Shown: positions 62,454 through 64,000 of the stretch, piece after piece | How the letters are laid out: each line of letters begins with the position of its first letter | Position numbering within the stretch: position 1 is the first letter of the stretch | Assembly: GCA_031200235.1 (NCBI GenBank) | Contig: CP133595.1 | Location: forward strand, 1,942,341 to 2,006,340 | DNA: 64,000 nucleotides | Source of the DNA: Cuniculiplasma divulgatum | GTDB taxonomy: Archaea > Thermoplasmatota > Thermoplasmata > Thermoplasmatales > Thermoplasmataceae | Reading direction: 5' to 3' | The notes under the pieces: model-generated | Told to the model about the DNA's origin: nothing | Databases searched by the model: none | What the model saw: the letters and a program-made list of their open reading frames with translations, nothing else | Program-made: the position numbers and the translations under genes

Positions 62454-63482
62454 TCATCTAACGACCTTACTAAGATGCGTGGGCTTATCAGGGCTTAACC
62501 CGAGTGAAACTGTTTTGAAATTGGCCAACAACTGAATTGGGATAACATAGAGAATAGGAGCAAAAATCTCAATTTTGATATCCGGAACTCTGATTGTGGA
62601 GGTATCATCTGTTCCAATAGTTATAATATTATCGGTAAATTCCTTAAGTTTCGCAAATATTCTGTTCAATTCTGATACCTCATTACCTTTGAGGATAATA
62701 ACGGTGTCACCTTCCTTCAGAATTTGTATTGGACCGTGGAAATATTCCCCCATGGGGTATGCTTCTGTTATTAAATTTGCTGTTTCCTCAAATTTAAGCG
62801 ACCCCTCCATTGCCTCAGCATGTAAGTATCCATTTCCAAGAAAGATTAGTCTTCCTGAAAGTTTATCAGTGATTTCTGAGATTTTTGCATAATCTTTAAT
62901 TATGTCCGTTGTGAATGCAGAAAGTTCCATACATCTCTGGATAGAATAATTTAGAGATTCAGGATTTTTTATAGCTTCTAGAAGGAGGTATATAGCTGTA
63001 AGTTGTGCAATATGACTTTTGGTTGCAGCTAGTGATCTCTCTTCGCCTGCTTCTGTGATAATCTTCATAAGTGATTCAACCGCAAGTCTGCTGTGCCCAT
63101 TGTTTGTAATACAAATTGTGTTATAATGCTTTTTCTTGCATAGATTTAGAGAATCGATGATGTCTTTGCTTTCTCCGGATTGACTGATTAAAATAGCTGT
63201 AATGTTTTCACCTTCTTGAGGTATAAAATGTCTGAATTCAGGAGCTCTGACCGCTACAGCAGGGATATTCAGCTTCAGGAGACCAATCTGAAAAACTATG
63301 CCAGCATGATAACTCGTTCCGCTCCCGATAATGTATATGAGATTTGACTTTCTTATCGTCTCTGCCGCCAAAGGAACATTGTCTATTATGGAGTTAACAG
63401 TATTCTTTATTGCTGCTGGCTCTTCACATATTTCACTAAACATAACTGTGCTAATATATTTCTGAAGCTTCTCTGCGTTCAT
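62454..63482 (-). CDS. SIS-domain phosphosugar protein, GlmS-isomerase/GlcN6P-deaminase type
   Basis: 342 residues with two SIS domains. The first has IYIIGSGTSYHAGIVFQIGL (about 49-68) and AILISQSGESKDIIDSL (about 95-111); the second has IFLGNGYLHAEAMEGSLKFEETANLITEAYPMGEYFHGPIQIL (about 212-254). The layout equals the isomerase half of GlmS without the glutaminase, as in archaeal glucosamine-6-phosphate deaminases. It could turn GlcN6P into fructose-6-phosphate and ammonia. CCTTAAATC about 26 nt before the ATG is a TATA box. Confidence 0.8.
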   Translation of the reverse strand: MNAEKLQKYISTVMFSEICEEPAAIKNTVNSIIDNVPLAAETIRKSNLIYIIGSGTSYHAGIVFQIGLLKLNIPAVAVRAPEFRHFIPQEGENITAILISQSGESKDIIDSLNLCKKKHYNTICITNNGHSRLAVESLMKIITEAGEERSLAATKSHIAQLTAIYLLLEAIKNPESLNYSIQRCMELSAFTTDIIKDYAKISEITDKLSGRLIFLGNGYLHAEAMEGSLKFEETANLITEAYPMGEYFHGPIQILKEGDTVIILKGNEVSELNRIFAKLKEFTDNIITIGTDDTSTIRVPDIKIEIFAPILYVIPIQLLANFKTVSLGLSPDKPTHLSKVVR

Positions 63483-64000
63483 GTTAGATAATTATCGCTA
63501 TTGATTTAAGGCTTCTTTGTGTAATGTGCGAATAATATAAGCAGACGTTATTGACCTAATTTTCTTACTCAGTTTTAATTTGTTACTCAGCCATTTCATC
63601 CATGCTGTGATTCTCAAAGAAATAACCGATTTTCCAATCATCTATAAACCATATCTGTTATAATCTCTGTTTACCTTTTTACATTTACTGCTACGCTTTT
63701 AATAAGGCATCTCACTTTAATGGGCACTCCCCATGCTTTCAAAAATATAAGCAATTACTCTCGTATATTATTATCACTGTATATTCCTTTTGCCAGTACT
63801 GATTCATAAACGAATCACTGATACAAAAATGAGAACCTATGAAAACCCTCACAAAATAGCATGCTAACTCTGTGTAATGTTATCCACTCTACGACCAATT
63901 ACATTTACCCCTAACTGAATCGTCTATTACTGCTTAGTTTAAAATATTGCAATCCATTTTATTTTCAGTGCTAACAGTTTCTGAAATGCCGAATCTATGA
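63483..64000. other. A+T-rich end stretch without a gene
   Basis: The first 30 bases hold the promoter of the SIS gene. The remaining sequence has frequent stops in all frames, and no RNA gene or repeat was seen. A gene may begin beyond the window. Confidence 0.4.

Noticed and set aside
1..64000. CRISPR array or cas genes
   Set aside because: No regularly spaced repeats and no Cas-like protein were seen.

Overview
The window looks like chromosome of an acidophilic archaeon of the Thermoplasmatales (Thermoplasma/Ferroplasma/Cuniculiplasma type); the genus is an inference. The reasons are archaeal: TATA boxes lie about 26 nt before many start codons (leaderless transcripts), several of these starts are TTG or GTG, arginine is mostly AGG/AGA, and the gene set includes an XPB helicase with a Bax1 partner, a BadF-type sugar kinase, MenC for menaquinone, a TPP riboswitch before an MFS transporter, and mercury and arsenic resistance genes.

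Layout. 1-1.0 kb: a MetF-like barrel protein. 1.0-2.4 kb: no intact gene, but relics of decayed genes. 2.4-6.4 kb: thiamine operon (TPP riboswitch, MFS transporter, thiD, a HypE/PurM-fold protein, thiE). 6.4-10.0 kb: a winged-helix regulator, an HMA metallochaperone with mercuric reductase, and an MFS transporter. 10.1-23.8 kb (minus strand): one compact seven-gene operon, glgB-glgE-treS-mak-treX-treY-treZ. It combines the GlgE route (trehalose to maltose to maltose-1-phosphate to branched alpha-glucan) with the TreXYZ route (alpha-glucan back to trehalose). 23.9-36.2 kb: regulators, transporters, an arsenic locus (arsB, a Cys-rich small ORF, DsrE-like, FmdE-like, arsR) with two related palindromes, an SQR-DUF1641 pair, a glucose-dehydrogenase-like SDR, an amidohydrolase and a CopD-like protein. 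36.3-43.8 kb: XPB-Bax1, an AidB-like acyl-CoA dehydrogenase, MenC, a SpoIIM-like protein and GmhA. 43.8-55.2 kb: a lysine-rich 49-residue microprotein, then a cell-surface glycan cluster of three methyltransferases, three GT2 glycosyltransferases, a nucleotidyltransferase-fold protein and membrane proteins including DUF2079. 55.3-57.0 kb: a GntR regulator, NfeD and a PH/zinc-ribbon protein.

57.0-64.0 kb is visibly more A+T-rich. It holds an APC-family permease cut by a complete 1,269-bp insertion sequence (10-bp terminal inverted repeats, 8-bp target duplication; excision in silico restores one 498-codon frame), then a BadF-type kinase and a SIS-domain protein that together suggest amino-sugar use. 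Hairpin-plus-T terminators flank these genes. No tRNA, rRNA or CRISPR array was recognised by eye.
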